Below are positions 20,736-29,755 of a DNA stretch of 64,000 nt, one piece after another. Both the position numbers and the translations under genes were made by a program. The stretch is from assembly GCA_008477525.1 (NCBI GenBank), contig SPDT01000014.1:62001-126000 (forward strand), written 5' to 3'. Every line of letters begins with the position of its first letter. The first letter of the stretch is position 1. The notes below the pieces were generated by a model. The model saw only the letters and a list, made by a program, of their open reading frames with translations. It ran no database searches and was not told where the DNA came from. The DNA comes from Hypomyces perniciosus (taxonomy: Eukaryota; Ascomycota; Sordariomycetes; Hypocreales; Hypocreaceae).

Positions 20736-21583
20736 ATTAACAATAAACAATAATATGACTATTCATCCTTGAATTATTACTGGACTTTTAGATGGAAGCT
20801 TTTGAATTTCTATTGTTAGAAACGATAAAAGTAAAAACGGTTGAGTAATTAAATTACGTGCTCAAATAAGTTTACATAGAAAAGATAAATCTGTCTTAGA
20901 ACAAGTAAAAAATTATTTTAATGCGGGTAACATTTATAAATTAAATGAAGATGCATTTCAATTTCAAATTGAATCTATTAAAGAATTACAAGTAGTGATA
21001 GACCACTTTAATAAGTATCCTTTAAGAACTAAAAAATCAGAAGATTTTATGCTGTTTTGAGGCACGCCACTAAAAGGGCGGAAGCTTATAACATAGTTAA
21101 AGATAAAAATCATTTGTGCTACGCATAAAGAGGGATTAATGAAAATTGTATCATGAAAAGCCTCATTAAACAATGGTTTATCAGATGCTTTAAAGAATGC
21201 TTTCCCTGCGCAAGCTAGTAACTGCCGCAATCAAACCTGTAACTTGAAATCAAGCATCTGTAGTAGGCACGCCACTAATTGATTAGTAGGTTTTACAAGT
21301 GCTGAAGGATGTTTTTATGTTAATACTTATAAGACTAACACTAAAGTAGGAGCAGGAGTACAATTAGTATTTTCAATAACTCAACATACACGTGATGAAG
21401 TCCTAATGAACAGTTTAATATCTAATTTAGATTGTGGATATATTAAGGCAAAAAGTCACTCTCAATTCAGTTGAGTAGATTTTATTGTTACAAAATTCTC
21501 CGACCCAGGGTCTGCGTAGCAGGGATGGTTTAGAAGAAATACAAAAGATTAAAGCAGGAATGAATAAAGGAAGAACTCTTTAG
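20719..21583 (+). pseudogene. degenerate LAGLIDADG endonuclease in rnl intron 2
   Basis: Begins MRFLFLLTINNNMTIHPWII, then TGLLDGSFWISIVRNDKSK, a decayed first motif, and later LVGFTSAEGCFYVNTYK. At least four GC-rich insertions break it: GGCACGCCACTAA at 21061 and 21266, a tgctacgca at 21115, ccctgcgcaagctag near 21203, and a gacccagggtctgcg near 21501. The family's middle (KYPLRTKKSEDF, LSDALKNAFP) remains readable between them. Not functional. Confidence 0.82.
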
Positions 21584-21760
21584 TGTAAAACACTACTTTG
21601 TATAAAATTAAATCTTATTTTGAATAAGTGGTAAATAAATATTAAGGATGCTGCGCTTTTTTTTTTTATAAAGCGACTAAAATATGTGTAAAATAAAAAT
21701 GAAGACATAGTCTGAACCATTTTGAAAGAAATGGAAATAAAAAATTATGATAACATATAG

Positions 21761-22312
21761 AACAGGCTAATTTGCGCAAGAGTGTACAAAATGAGTGCGC
21801 GGTTTGGCACCTCGATGTCGGCTTAACTTATCCTCATGGATGCAGGAACTATGTAGGGTGCGACTGTTCGTCGATTAAAAAGTTACATGAGCTGGGTTAA
21901 ATACGTCGTGAGACAGTATGGTTTCTATCTTCTAGGGGGAATTAGAATAAAATAAGAACAAACTTTTGTACGAAAGGAACAAGAAGAGTTTAACTGTAAA
22001 AGGTTAAACGATGGTTACTAATCTATGGTTTACCTGTTGTTTATGTGCCCAAATATTCAATATATATAATTTTATATATATCTGTATTTTTATACATAGG
22101 GATGTTTCTTTCACTAAGATAAATATATAGCATAAGCACGGCAGGAACGCTAAGTTAGTTAAGGATAAGTGCTGAAAGCATATAGGCACGAAGCTTATCT
22201 TAAGATATTTCTTAAATATGCGTAATATACTATTACGAAATAATTATAGGCTTTATCCGTAAGAATCAAGAGATTTTCAAGAATAAAGTACTAATTTAAT
22301 AAATAACTATTT
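21761..22312 (+). rRNA. rnl: large subunit ribosomal RNA, exon 3
   Basis: Starts AACAGGCTAATTTGCGC, then GTTTGGCACCTCGATGTCGG near 21801, GAGCTGGGTTAAATACGTCG near 21889, GTACGAAAGGAACAAGAAG near 21968 (sarcin-ricin neighbourhood) and GTGCTGAAAGCATATAGGC near 22168. The 3' end is placed near AGTACTAATTTAATAAAT, equivalent to the E. coli terminus; uncertain by about 30 nt. Confidence 0.9.
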
Positions 22313-22794
22313 ATAAATATATCGATATTCGCTCGCTTGCGGAGCAAGCATAAAAGGATGATTAAAGTACTAGATTCTGACTTTGGATTAGTCAATAGGA
22401 TCTAGGTAGTCTTAAAGTCTGTTGAACTCACAGGACTTATATAATGTGCATAACGCATCAGGGAAATGTCGTCAACCGGGAAAGGAAAGATTGAGCCCGT
22501 GGATCTCTTAGTGTTGCGAATACACAATGGGGGCGGTGAAAACAACTGTCCGCATTCAAGTATTTTATATTTGAAACCAAACCCCTGAGTTGCTGGTAAA
22601 GCTGGCCCCACCGAAATGTACAATCCGATTATATAAGTAGCGGAGTAACCGTTCGACATTTTAGAGTTAAAGATGTCCCGTCTGCTCCGGATAGGTTAAA
22701 GCTGAATAATATACACCAATCAGTTTGGGGTATTTATAGCAGAAAGCTATACGTTAGAGTTCATACGTAAATACTCTTATATTATAAAAAAATA
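22313..22794 (+). other. GC-richer structured tract between rnl and an endonuclease gene
   Basis: About 480 nt that is neither LSU rRNA nor coding in any convincing frame. It has self-complementary blocks (ctcgcttgcggagcaagc near 22333, tatagcagaaagctata near 22736). A ccgttcgacatttta ... aaagatgtcccg stretch near 22649-22680 loosely resembles group I R and S segments. I cannot assign it; an intron remnant is the most likely explanation. Confidence 0.45.
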
Positions 22795-24172
22795 ATGAAT
22801 AAAAATATTTTCACATCGGCCTTGGCCTTAAAAAATAGAATATTAAAGTTATATACTTTAAATTCTGTGCGCAAGCTACTACTTGAAATAGTAGTAAACT
22901 ATTTCTTCCACAAGCTCTAGAAAAAAACCCTACTTTGTTTTATCAATGATTAGCGGGATTTATAGACGGTGAAGGAAATTTCCAAATTAATCCTTTAAAA
23001 GGGAAAAATGGTGAAATAGTTAATTTTTCTTTTATGTTTAATATCAATCTTCATATTGATGACATAGACGTTTTAAAAACTATAGCTAAAATATTAGGGA
23101 TAGGGTTAGTTACTTATTCGGATATTGCAAATTCAAATAAATATGTGTGTTCTTATAGAATAAATAAGCAATCTGAGTTATCTAAATTAATTCAAATTTT
23201 AAATTCTTCACCCTTAAATGGTGTAAAATATTTGGATTTTTTAGATTTTACTAAAGCTTATGATTTATATTTTAATAGACCTCGTCGTAATATAACACCC
23301 GAAATAATTGAAGAGATATTAAAACTCAAAAATGGAATGAATAGACAAAGAACTAATTTCAATAGACCAATTCCGATTAATATTACAGATTACTGATTAC
23401 TAGGTTTAATTGAAGGTGAAGGGTCTTTCCATTTAATTAGATCGAGATTAGTACCTGTGTTTGCTATAAAAATGGTTTTAGATCAAGAACCTCTTATGAT
23501 AGCAATTAAAAAATATTTAATAGAAAGATTAGGTTTTGACAAATATTCCCTATTTAAATTAAATAGTTCAGAATTAATAAGCATTAATTATGTACCCCCT
23601 AAGGGAAATTCTAAACCCCAAATTTTCATAGGGATTGAAAATGTTAGAATTTTATATAATTACTTTTTACCTTATTTAAAAAATTTAACTTTCCTAACTA
23701 AAAAGTTCAAAGATTTTAATGACCTAATGTTAATTTGTTATGTAATTTATCATAAAATATATAGAGATGAGGAGATAAAAGATTTAATAATAAAATTAAG
23801 TAATAATATGAATAGTTTTAGATTATCTAGTTATAAAGGTGAAAAAGATATTATTACTGCTTCAGATATAGATAGATTATTATCGGCCGACCCTTTCTCT
23901 GTACCTTTAAATGATGGGAGATTATTAAATTTAATGACCAATAAATTAGATAGTAGTATAAAAGGAGGTTCGGTGTTTGAAATAATTAATCAAGATTCAA
24001 ATAAAGTTATTTTAGCTAATAGTTTAGAAGAGTGTGCTAGTATTATAGGAGTCTCAAGGAATCTTGTATCAAGTGCTTTCTCTTCACCAGCTGATGCATC
24101 TTTTATTTCTGAAATATCTATTGATAAATATAATATAAAAAGAATAGGTGTTTTTTTGGAGCATATGCATTA
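22795..24172 (+). pseudogene. LAGLIDADG endonuclease with IENR1-like end, start region frameshifted
   Basis: ATG at 22795 (MNKNIFTSALALKNRILKLY) closes after 42 codons at a TAG. The endonuclease body is in another frame, open from 22839 to TAG at 24170: QWLAGFIDGEGNFQINP near 22944 and WLLGLIEGEGSFHLIRS near 23397 are the two motifs. A mini-element (gtgcgcaagct at 22867) lies where the frames switch. The C-terminal segment (VFEIINQDSNKVILANSLEE and CASIIGVSRN) is an IENR1-type repeat. The body could still be translated from an internal start. Confidence 0.78.
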
Positions 24173-24288
24173 GTGTAGATGCTAGGATCGATATATGATT
24201 AAATAACTTTTTATAGAAGGGTATAATTTTCTAGTCCAGAAAAATTAGTAAACGATTAATACATAAAAGGTGAGAATAAATAGAACTG

Positions 24289-24362
24289 GTTGATATAATC
24301 AATTTCAACCTTATTCAAGCCTAAAGCCTGGTTAGCATAGATAGTAATGCAATTGTTTTGTA
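24289..24362 (+). pseudogene. 5' part of a duplicated tRNA-Thr with upstream flank
   Basis: About 75 nt closely resembling 24425-24512, including the acceptor GCCTGGT, D-arm TAGCAT..ATGC and AATTGTTTTGTA of tRNA-Thr, but it stops after the anticodon. A GC-rich insertion (gcatgcatgctacgcagcagc) follows near 24394. Remnant of a tandem duplication. Confidence 0.7.
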
Positions 24363-24472
24363 CTCAAAGAAGCAATAAGTAAACTTTTAGTGCATGCATG
24401 CTACGCAGCAGCACATAAAAGAGTGAACAGGTCTGGTTTATATAACCAACTTCAGTCTTATTTTGAGCTAAA

Positions 24473-24545
24473 GCTCGGTTAGCATAGTTAGTCAATGCAA
24501 TTGTTTTGTAACCAATTGACGGGAGTGCGAATCTCCCACTGGGCT
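24473..24545 (+). tRNA. trnT: tRNA-Thr (TGT)
   Basis: Acceptor GCTCGGT/ACTGGGC with two G-T pairs, D-stem GCAT/ATGC, anticodon loop TTTGTAA, T-arm GGGAG-TGCGAAT-CTCCC. The anticodon stem has one mismatch at the loop. Confidence 0.82.
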
Positions 24546-24595
24546 ATTTTATTGAGTAGATATTACTATATAAAACTATAAGAGTAAGAGATCTT

Positions 24596-24895
24596 ATTCA
24601 AGTGGATATTGCTAAACTATTAAGTGAACCTTCAAATTACGAAATTAAGGACTAGCATAGCTTGCGCTACAAGGTATGCGCACAGAATTTTTATAAAATC
24701 TTTAAATAGATTTAAAGGTTCACCTACTTCCAAAATGGTTCAATTATTAGATGCTACTAGTGAAGATATTATGAATACATTTACTTCTATAGCTGAAAGT
24801 GCCAAATTTTTAGGTGGACTTCCTCAGACTACTCGAATTAGAGTACAAAAAAATACTCGTTTTTTATTTAGACCCCCTGCGGGTGAGGTAAATTA
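24596..24895 (+). pseudogene. 3' fragment of a LAGLIDADG/IENR1 endonuclease
   Basis: VDIAKLLSEPSNYEIK, then (after an insertion) RIFIKSLNRFKGSPTSKMVQ and a SIAESAKFLGG repeat. It is homologous to the C terminus of the intact gene at 25980-27395 (KLLKGPSNYEMREGRIFIKS). A 29-nt mobile hairpin element (24654-24682) is inserted precisely in the aligned sequence. No upstream half is present. Confidence 0.78.
24654..24682 (-). repeat. 29-nt mobile hairpin element, copy 1
   Basis: Exact reverse complement of 44703-44731 and 45243-45271. Starts (in its own orientation) TGCGCATACC and ends AAGCTATGCT. It interrupts an endonuclease fragment here. Confidence 0.88.
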
Positions 24896-24990
24896 GTTTA
24901 TCTTAAATTTGTAGAATAAAATTAGAATACCGTATTTAGCGGATTAATATTAGCGACACTTGCAGTGCGATACTTGCAGTGAGCTAATTA

Positions 24991-25063
24991 GGATTAGTAG
25001 TCAAGCGGTTACGACATAGCTCTTTCAATGCTACCATCGCAGGTTCGAATCCTGCCTAGTCTA
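24991..25063 (+). tRNA. trnE: tRNA-Glu (TTC)
   Basis: Acceptor GGATTAG/CTAGTCT with G-T pairs, anticodon loop CTTTCAA, T-arm GCAGG-TTCGAAT-CCTGC. Ends next to tRNA-Met with no gap. Confidence 0.87.
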
Positions 25064-25134
25064 AGCGGGTTAGTGTAATAGAAACATATTCGGTTCATGC
25101 CCGAAAGATATAGGTGCAAGTCCTGTATCCGCGT
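25064..25134 (+). tRNA. trnM: tRNA-Met (CAT)
   Basis: Anticodon loop TTCATGC on a perfect TTCGG/CCGAA stem, T-arm ATAGG-TGCAAGT-CCTGT. The first acceptor pair is A-G, so it may be the initiator type. Confidence 0.85.
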
Positions 25135-25303
25135 TTTTAGCTTAATATAAATATATTAAATGAATATTTATATTATTATATGATTTAACAATCTCATATT
25201 CATAGTTCATTTTTAGATCTTTTAGTGATCTAAAAACATTGCTTTATAAACAGTGTAACTATTATTTATCGCTTGCTAGGCATGCGCAAGCTAGCCTACA
25301 CAA

Positions 25304-25405
25304 AAAGGGTTATAGCTTAATCGGTAAAGCATGCTGCTCATAACCTCTCGGCCCAGGATTAGATCCTTGGGCCTAGGCCGAAGGGCAGTAAAAATAAATC
25401 CTTTT
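25304..25405 (+). pseudogene. tRNA (CAT) broken by a GC palindrome
   Basis: 5' half AAGGGTTATAGCTTAATCGG, anticodon loop CTCATAA, like the intact tRNA-Met at 27455. Instead of the 3' anticodon stem there is a palindromic GC block (ctcggccc ... gggcctaggccg, about 25344-25382) and then only a remnant ending AATCCTT that still pairs with the acceptor. The T-arm is missing. Another hairpin (taggcATGCGCAAGCTAgccta) lies just upstream at 25277. Confidence 0.7.
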
Positions 25406-25979
25406 GCAAGAAAGAATAGAATTAGTACCCCCTGCGGGTCGCTTGCGCAGGGAAATTCCATTTTTGTCTTTGGTTAGATATATTATGTCTAAATTTTATT
25501 AATAATAAACCCTATTAATATTACTTTACTCACATGAACAGTTAGACATGATAGTAAAGATAAATCAATTTTCGATAGTTATCGATTTTGGTGTATCTTT
25601 TAACAACCAAAAGACGGAAGGACTGCGTGAACCACCTTGGCTTAAGTTAATCAGAAAGTAAAGGAGGAAGTAAAGCTCTATAGAGCTAAATGGAATGTAT
25701 AGCGCACACATATATCTAGTAAGATTCTTATAAAGAAAAATCTTCAGCTGGAACCTAATCAGCTTTAACCTTGGGAAGGTACTCAATGGTGAAGAGGGCA
25801 GAACTGTGTGACCTTTATTTCGAATTATATAATATATTAATGGAAATAATAAGTATAATAGAAAAAAGGGATGCAGGAATAAGCCCTTACAAAGTATAGC
25901 GGTGTGAGCCCTTGCATGAGTAAGGTTATACGACAAGTAAGTTACATAGCGAGTGAACAACGCAAAATAGAATATATAA
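25406..25979 (+). other. spacer and structured tract before an endonuclease gene
   Basis: Begins with GC-rich mini-elements (ccccctgcgggtcgcttgcg at 25430), then about 480 nt of mixed composition with repeats such as gctggaacctaatcagc near 25748. There is no rRNA or tRNA and no ORF I believe in. It plays the same positional role as 22313-22794 (directly upstream of a LAGLIDADG/IENR1 gene), but I find no clear sequence match between the two. Confidence 0.4.
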
Positions 25980-27395
25980 ATGAAAATGAAAACAAACTTT
26001 AAAAATAGTCAATTATTATTAAAACGTTATAGCTTATGAGCTTTTAACCTGTTATGTAGCTCAGGTATAGCATTACATAAAAATAGATTTATTCATTCAA
26101 CTCCTTCTAGTAGAACTATAGATAATTCTAATTCACAATTTATTATTTCTGAAGAACAACAAATTGTTTTATCTGGTGATTTTATAGAATGATTTAGAGG
26201 TTTCACAGATGCCGAAGGCTGCTTCTTGGTAGTTAAAAATGATAATACTTTCGCTTTTAGATTTATAATAAAATTACACGTTGATGATGTAAACGCACTA
26301 AATTTTATTAAAGACTCTTTAGGAGGTATAGGAAATGTAACCACTGAGGGAACAGTAGCTTACTATAAAGTAACATCTCAAAAGGGAATAAAATTAATTA
26401 TAGAAATTTTTGCTAAATATCCTTTAAACTCAAGCAAACATCTAGATTACTTAGCTTTCCGTAGAGCTTATGAGCTTTATACTTCATCTAAGAATAAAAC
26501 TCCAGAACTAGCTAAAGAAATAAGTAAGTTTAAAGATAGTATGAACAGAAAGAGAACTAATTTTGATATGGAAAAATCACACAAAATACTTATAACAGAC
26601 AACTGGTTACTTGGTTTCGTGGAAGGAGATGGTAGTTTTTGTGTAGCTAAAAAGGGTTGAATTTTAACTTTTGCTCTTGGACAGAAAGGGAACTTAGGTT
26701 TAATAGAGGCAATTCAAAATTATTTACTTAATTTGTGTGTGCTACGCACGCGTGTCTCTAATAAAAATTCTTCAACAACTGATCCTACAGAAATTCAAGA
26801 TGAAAGCAGAAATTTTATTTACATTACAAAATCTAGCAGAAATACCTCATCCGAGTTAATTTACGTTTTAATTGTTAAAGACAAGGAATATATAGAAAAT
26901 ACACTTATTCCATATTTTGACTCTCTTATTTTTCATTCTAAAAAAGAATTAGATTATTTAGATTGAAAATCTATAGGAGAACTAAAGAAATTTGGGTTAC
27001 ATTATCTTCCAGAAGGGGTTGAACTAATAGAACTTATTTTAAGTCAAATGAATGAAAATAGATTATCTGATAGAGGTGTTAATCCTGTAGAAAGAAACTT
27101 TATTCAATCAGAAGTAATGAAATTATTAAAAGGACCCTCTAACTACGAAATGAGAGAAGGTAGAATCTTTATTAAGTCGTTAAATAAATACCACTCTGGT
27201 AGAACAAAAACTAAAGTAGAACTTAAAGATCAACAAGACTTAGTTTTTAAAACTTTTGATTCTATGAATAAATGTGCTGAATTCTTAGGAGTTAGTACAC
27301 ACACAGTTTCCAAGAGAATGAAAACTAATTCACCTATTAGTTATAACAATAAAGAATATTTCATTTATGCTAGCTTACTTAACACAAAATCTTAA
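25980..27395 (+). CDS. LAGLIDADG endonuclease with C-terminal IENR1/NUMOD1 repeat, intact
   Basis: 471 aa from ATG under code 4. Motifs EWFRGFTDAEGCFLVVKN near residue 70 and NWLLGFVEGDGSFCVAKK near residue 206, then RIFIKSLNKYHSG and KTFDSMNKCAEFLGVS, an IENR1-type DNA-binding end. One in-frame hairpin insertion (gtgctacgcac at 26740) adds residues VLRTRV between helices without breaking the frame. It lies between tRNAs, not inside a recognised gene, so it is either free-standing or in an intron remnant. Confidence 0.83.
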
Positions 27396-27454
27396 TTTAA
27401 TATCTTATAATTATAATAATATATGTTATTTGTTTGTATTAAACACAAATAAAA

Positions 27455-27527
27455 GAGGCTGTAACTTAGCTGGTAAAGTGCGCTGCTCATAACAGTGCTA
27501 TCAAGTGTTCGAATCACTTCAGCCTTA
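27455..27527 (+). tRNA. trnM: tRNA-Met (CAT)
   Basis: Acceptor GAGGCTG/CAGCCTT, anticodon loop CTCATAA on CGCTG/CAGTG, T-arm AAGTG-TTCGAAT-CACTT. Could be the elongator Met or an Ile tRNA with a modified C34. Confidence 0.88.
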
Positions 27528-27549
27528 AATAATAACTTTTTATTACAAA

Positions 27550-27620
27550 TGTAGGGGAATAAGTGTTCAAGTCACTTTAGCCCTAAACTGCCTGAGTGCT
27601 GGAATAGGTAGACAGTGGTC
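27550..27620 (+). pseudogene. two tRNA fragments
   Basis: 27553-27582 resembles the T-arm and 3' acceptor of the preceding tRNA-Met (AAGTGTTCAAGTCACTT). 27588-27620 resembles the 5' acceptor and D-arm of a tRNA-Leu (GTGCTGGAATAGGTAGACAG). Neither is complete. Confidence 0.65.
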
Positions 27621-27623
27621 AGA

Positions 27624-27706
27624 GTCCGAATGGTGAAATTGGCAAACACAACAAACTTAAGCTTTGTAGACTTTTAGTCTTGAAGGTTCAAGTCCTTCTT
27701 CGGATA
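27624..27706 (+). tRNA. trnL: tRNA-Leu (TAA)
   Basis: Class II: acceptor GTCCGAA/TTCGGAT, anticodon loop CTTAAGC on ACAAA/TTTGT, T-arm GAAGG-TTCAAGT-CCTTC. Confidence 0.92.
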
Positions 27707-27851
27707 GCTCAGCTTTATAAAATTATTATATAACTAAAAAATAAATATATATTTTTTGAGGTAATCTCTGCACAAGCTTGCTTCTAACGAAGCACAAGGT
27801 GTTCGAGTCACTCCATAATCCCCGCTAGGGGGATACGCGATAGCGTAAAAA

Positions 27852-27923
27852 GGGGATATAGTTTAATTGGTAAAACTGCGATTTTGCATATCGTTAATTC
27901 AGGGTCGGATCCTGATATCTCCA
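27852..27923 (+). tRNA. trnA: tRNA-Ala (TGC)
   Basis: Acceptor GGGGATA/TATCTCC, anticodon loop TTTGCAT on GCGAT/ATCGT, T-arm TCAGG-GTCGGAT-CCTGA. Preceded by a ccccgctaggggg hairpin at 27820. Confidence 0.9.
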
Positions 27924-27928
27924 AATAA

Positions 27929-27965
27929 GCTCGTGAAGCTCAATTGGTCGAGCAGAACGTTGAAG
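27929..27965 (+). pseudogene. 5' half of a tRNA-Phe
   Basis: GCTCGTGAAGCTCAATTGGT and on to TTGAAG of the anticodon loop, parallel to the start of the complete tRNA-Phe at 28921, then the sequence diverges into a GIY-YIG element. A matching 3' half is at 29061-29112. Confidence 0.75.
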
Positions 27966-28172
27966 TTGGATCTTATAGTGAACTAAAATAGTTCAATTTA
28001 AATCCATAATTAATGAAGGTCAGATAACTCTATTATACCAAATTAAGGATTAAATGAAGACCCAAAGGACTGCAATCTATAATTTATAAAGAGAGCTTCG
28101 TATTGGTTTTTAACACCATGGCTCATAAATTCGAAAGAGTGAACAAGGGCATAACTTTTTAAACTTTAAACA

Positions 28173-29024
28173 ATGAAAAACACAATGAATAATAACATAG
28201 TTCCCATAAAAACATATTCTAATGCAGAAAGGGACAAGTTTATTCTTTATAAGGATAATAATAATAAATCAGGTATATACCGTTGAAATAATTTAATTAC
28301 AAATAAAAGTTATATAGGTTCAGCTAAATCAATTAGAGGTAGATTTAGCATTTATTATTCTACAAATTCTGTTCAGCGTAAACTAGCAGAAGGATCTAGT
28401 GCTATTTACAGTGCCATACTAAAATACGGCTATGGAAATTTTAGTATAGATATTCTAGAATATTGTGATATAAGTACCTTAATAGAAAGAGAGCAATATT
28501 ATATTGATTTATTGGAACCTGAGTATAATATATTAAAAATAGCTTATTCTCTACTCCCTAGCTTGCGCATGGGAGACGAAGGGGCTAAACATACTGAAAT
28601 TACCAAATCATGTATAGGGTTAAAGTCTCTGGGACGTAAACATACAGAAGAGGCTAAATTAAAGATGAGGGAAATAGCTGTATTACGTAAAGGTGAAGAA
28701 ACTTCTTTTTATGGTAAAAATCATTCTCCTGAAAGCCTGTTAAAAATGTCAATGAATAGATCTATTCAAGTGAAAGTTCTAGACACAGTATTAAATGAGG
28801 AGACAGTATTTTTAGGTAATAAAGAAGCCGCCGAATTTTTAAATGTAGGATTATCTACATTAGTTAGATATAAAAAATTAAATAAATTAATGAAAGAAAG
28901 ATACCTAGTATCTAACATAAGCTCATGTAACTCAATTGGTAGAGTGAAATATTGAAGCTATTTTTGTTGTAAGTTCAAGTCTTACCGTGGGCATAAAAAA
29001 TATTTAAAGAAAAAAGTGGTCTAA
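28173..29024 (+). CDS. GIY-YIG endonuclease inserted at tRNA-Phe
   Basis: From ATG 28173: SGIYRWNNLITNKSYIGSAK, then KYGYGNFSIDILEYCDIS and EREQYYIDLLEPEYN (complete GIY-YIG module), a NUMOD3-like repeat (LGRKHTEEAKLKMREIA) and an IENR1-like end (NKEAAEFLNVGLSTLV). A 35-nt hairpin insertion at 28546-28580 is in frame. The stop-free frame continues through tRNA-Phe (28921-28993) to TAA at 29022; the natural C terminus is more likely near 28915, so the overlap with the tRNA may be fortuitous. Confidence 0.8.
28546..28580 (+). repeat. 35-nt hairpin insertion, copy A
   Basis: Identical over 35 nt to 37465-37499. Stem CTCCC/GGGAG around the core TAGCTTGCGCAT. It sits in frame within a GIY-YIG gene; copy B sits in a LAGLIDADG gene of unrelated sequence. 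Confidence 0.9.
28921..28993 (+). tRNA. trnF: tRNA-Phe (GAA)
   Basis: Acceptor GCTCATG/CGTGGGC with one wobble, anticodon loop TTGAAGC on AAATA/TATTT, T-arm GTAAG-TTCAAGT-CTTAC. Confidence 0.88.
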
Positions 29025-29060
29025 ATAATTATAGTATATAGAATTAAGAGATTTGAACGA

Positions 29061-29112
29061 CTAAGTTGTAAGTTCAAGTCTTACCGTATCCCTGCTTTGC
29101 AGGGATTAGGGC
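29061..29112 (+). pseudogene. 3' half of a second tRNA-Phe, split by a palindrome
   Basis: GTAAGTTCAAGTCTTACCGT at 29068-29087 duplicates the T-arm of tRNA-Phe. The acceptor 3' strand CGT/GGGC is interrupted by a 21-nt palindromic insertion (atccctgctttgcagggatta, shown here as its ends atccctg and cagggat). With the 5' half at 27929 it forms the two ends of one invaded tRNA gene. Confidence 0.7.
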
Positions 29113-29113
29113 A

Positions 29114-29186
29114 GGGACTTTAGTATAATGGTGAATGCGTATGACTTTTAATCATTAAAATGTAGGTTCGAATCCTACAAGTCCTA
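29114..29186 (+). tRNA. trnK: tRNA-Lys (TTT)
   Basis: Acceptor GGGACTT/AAGTCCT, anticodon loop CTTTTAA on TATGA/TCATT-type stem, T-arm GTAGG-TTCGAAT-CCTAC. Confidence 0.92.
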
Positions 29187-29284
29187 CTATAGAAAATAGA
29201 AATATTTATTATTGCTATTATTTCAATGTAACTATATAAATATATAATTATATTATATTATATTTAAACTTTCTAGCGATATGA

Positions 29285-29330
29285 AGGGTAATGATGGAAT
29301 TGGCAGACATAAATAGTTTTTACTGGAGCA
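29285..29330 (+). pseudogene. tRNA-Leu 5' fragment
   Basis: GGTAATGATGGAATTGGCAG resembles the acceptor and D-arm of the class II tRNA-Leu genes nearby; no anticodon or T-arm follows. The rest of 29187-29387 is AT-rich spacer. Confidence 0.5.
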
Positions 29331-29387
29331 TTTACTGGATCAATTAGTAGTAATGGTAGTATAATTTTTATTATTACTTTACTATTT

Positions 29388-29459
29388 AAGGGTTTAGTGT
29401 AATGGGCATCACATCTTATTCGTGATAAGGAAATACGAGTTCAAGTCTCGTAGCCCTTA
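29388..29459 (+). tRNA. tRNA-like gene with apparent anticodon CGT
   Basis: Well-formed cloverleaf: acceptor AAGGGTT/AGCCCTT, D-stem GTG/CAC, anticodon stem TCTTA/TAAGG, loop TTCGTGA, T-arm ACGAG-TTCAAGT-CTCGT. By position the anticodon is CGT (Thr, ACG), which is unusual in a fungal mitochondrion that already has tRNA-Thr(TGT). The body resembles tRNA-His, but a separate tRNA-His(GTG) exists at 35822. Identity unresolved. Confidence 0.7.
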
Positions 29460-29498
29460 TGATAATAAAATCCTTTGAAATTATTTCATTGAACCGGA

Positions 29499-29580
29499 AT
29501 TCGAATGCTGGAATTGGTAGACAGGGTAAGATAAGAATTTATTGGTTAATACCGTAAAGGTTCAAGTCCTTTTTCGAATA
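29499..29580 (+). tRNA. trnL: tRNA-Leu with apparent anticodon AAG
   Basis: Class II: acceptor ATTCGAA/TTCGAAT perfect, T-arm AAAGG-TTCAAGT-CCTTT. The best anticodon stem is GTAAG/TTTAT with loop ATAAGAA, giving AAG (reads CUU). Fungal mitochondria normally have TAG here, so this is an odd position 34 or a decayed gene. Confidence 0.75.
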
Positions 29581-29755
29581 TATATAGAGTAAGTAATTAG
29601 TTGACTCTTTTTTTTAATTTATAAATTAAAGTATGAAAAATGTATGATATTATTTATTAATATGTTATTATAAATTAACATATTTTTTAATAAAAATTTA
29701 TTGAAATCCCGACAAGTTTATACTTAATCTTAATTTATTATTATATATAATAACC

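Larger units (their letters stand above)
17764..21760 (+). mobile_element. group I intron 2 of rnl (site 2449), rps3-bearing
   Basis: Inserted exactly between TAGGGAT and AACAGG, the conserved position of the rps3 intron in Pezizomycotina. About 4.0 kb, ending in G at 21760. Ribozyme parts: gttcaacgactataag near 17891 at the 5' side and gaagacatagtctg near 21701 at the 3' side. It contains rps3, an endonuclease inserted in rps3, a displaced rps3 end, and a second degenerate endonuclease. Confidence 0.92.

Noticed and set aside
22402..22659. 85-codon minus-strand ORF in the tract after rnl
   Set aside because: No family resemblance, lies in a structured noncoding tract, and code 4 makes chance ORFs common.
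22313..22794. Mitochondrial RNase P RNA
   Set aside because: I looked for the paired conserved P4 strands. A ggaaagga stretch is present, but the only cagaaa candidate sits in a local hairpin and cannot pair with it.
25565..25960. 131-codon minus-strand ORF upstream of the intact LAGLIDADG gene
   Set aside because: Low-complexity translation without motifs, antisense to all neighbours.
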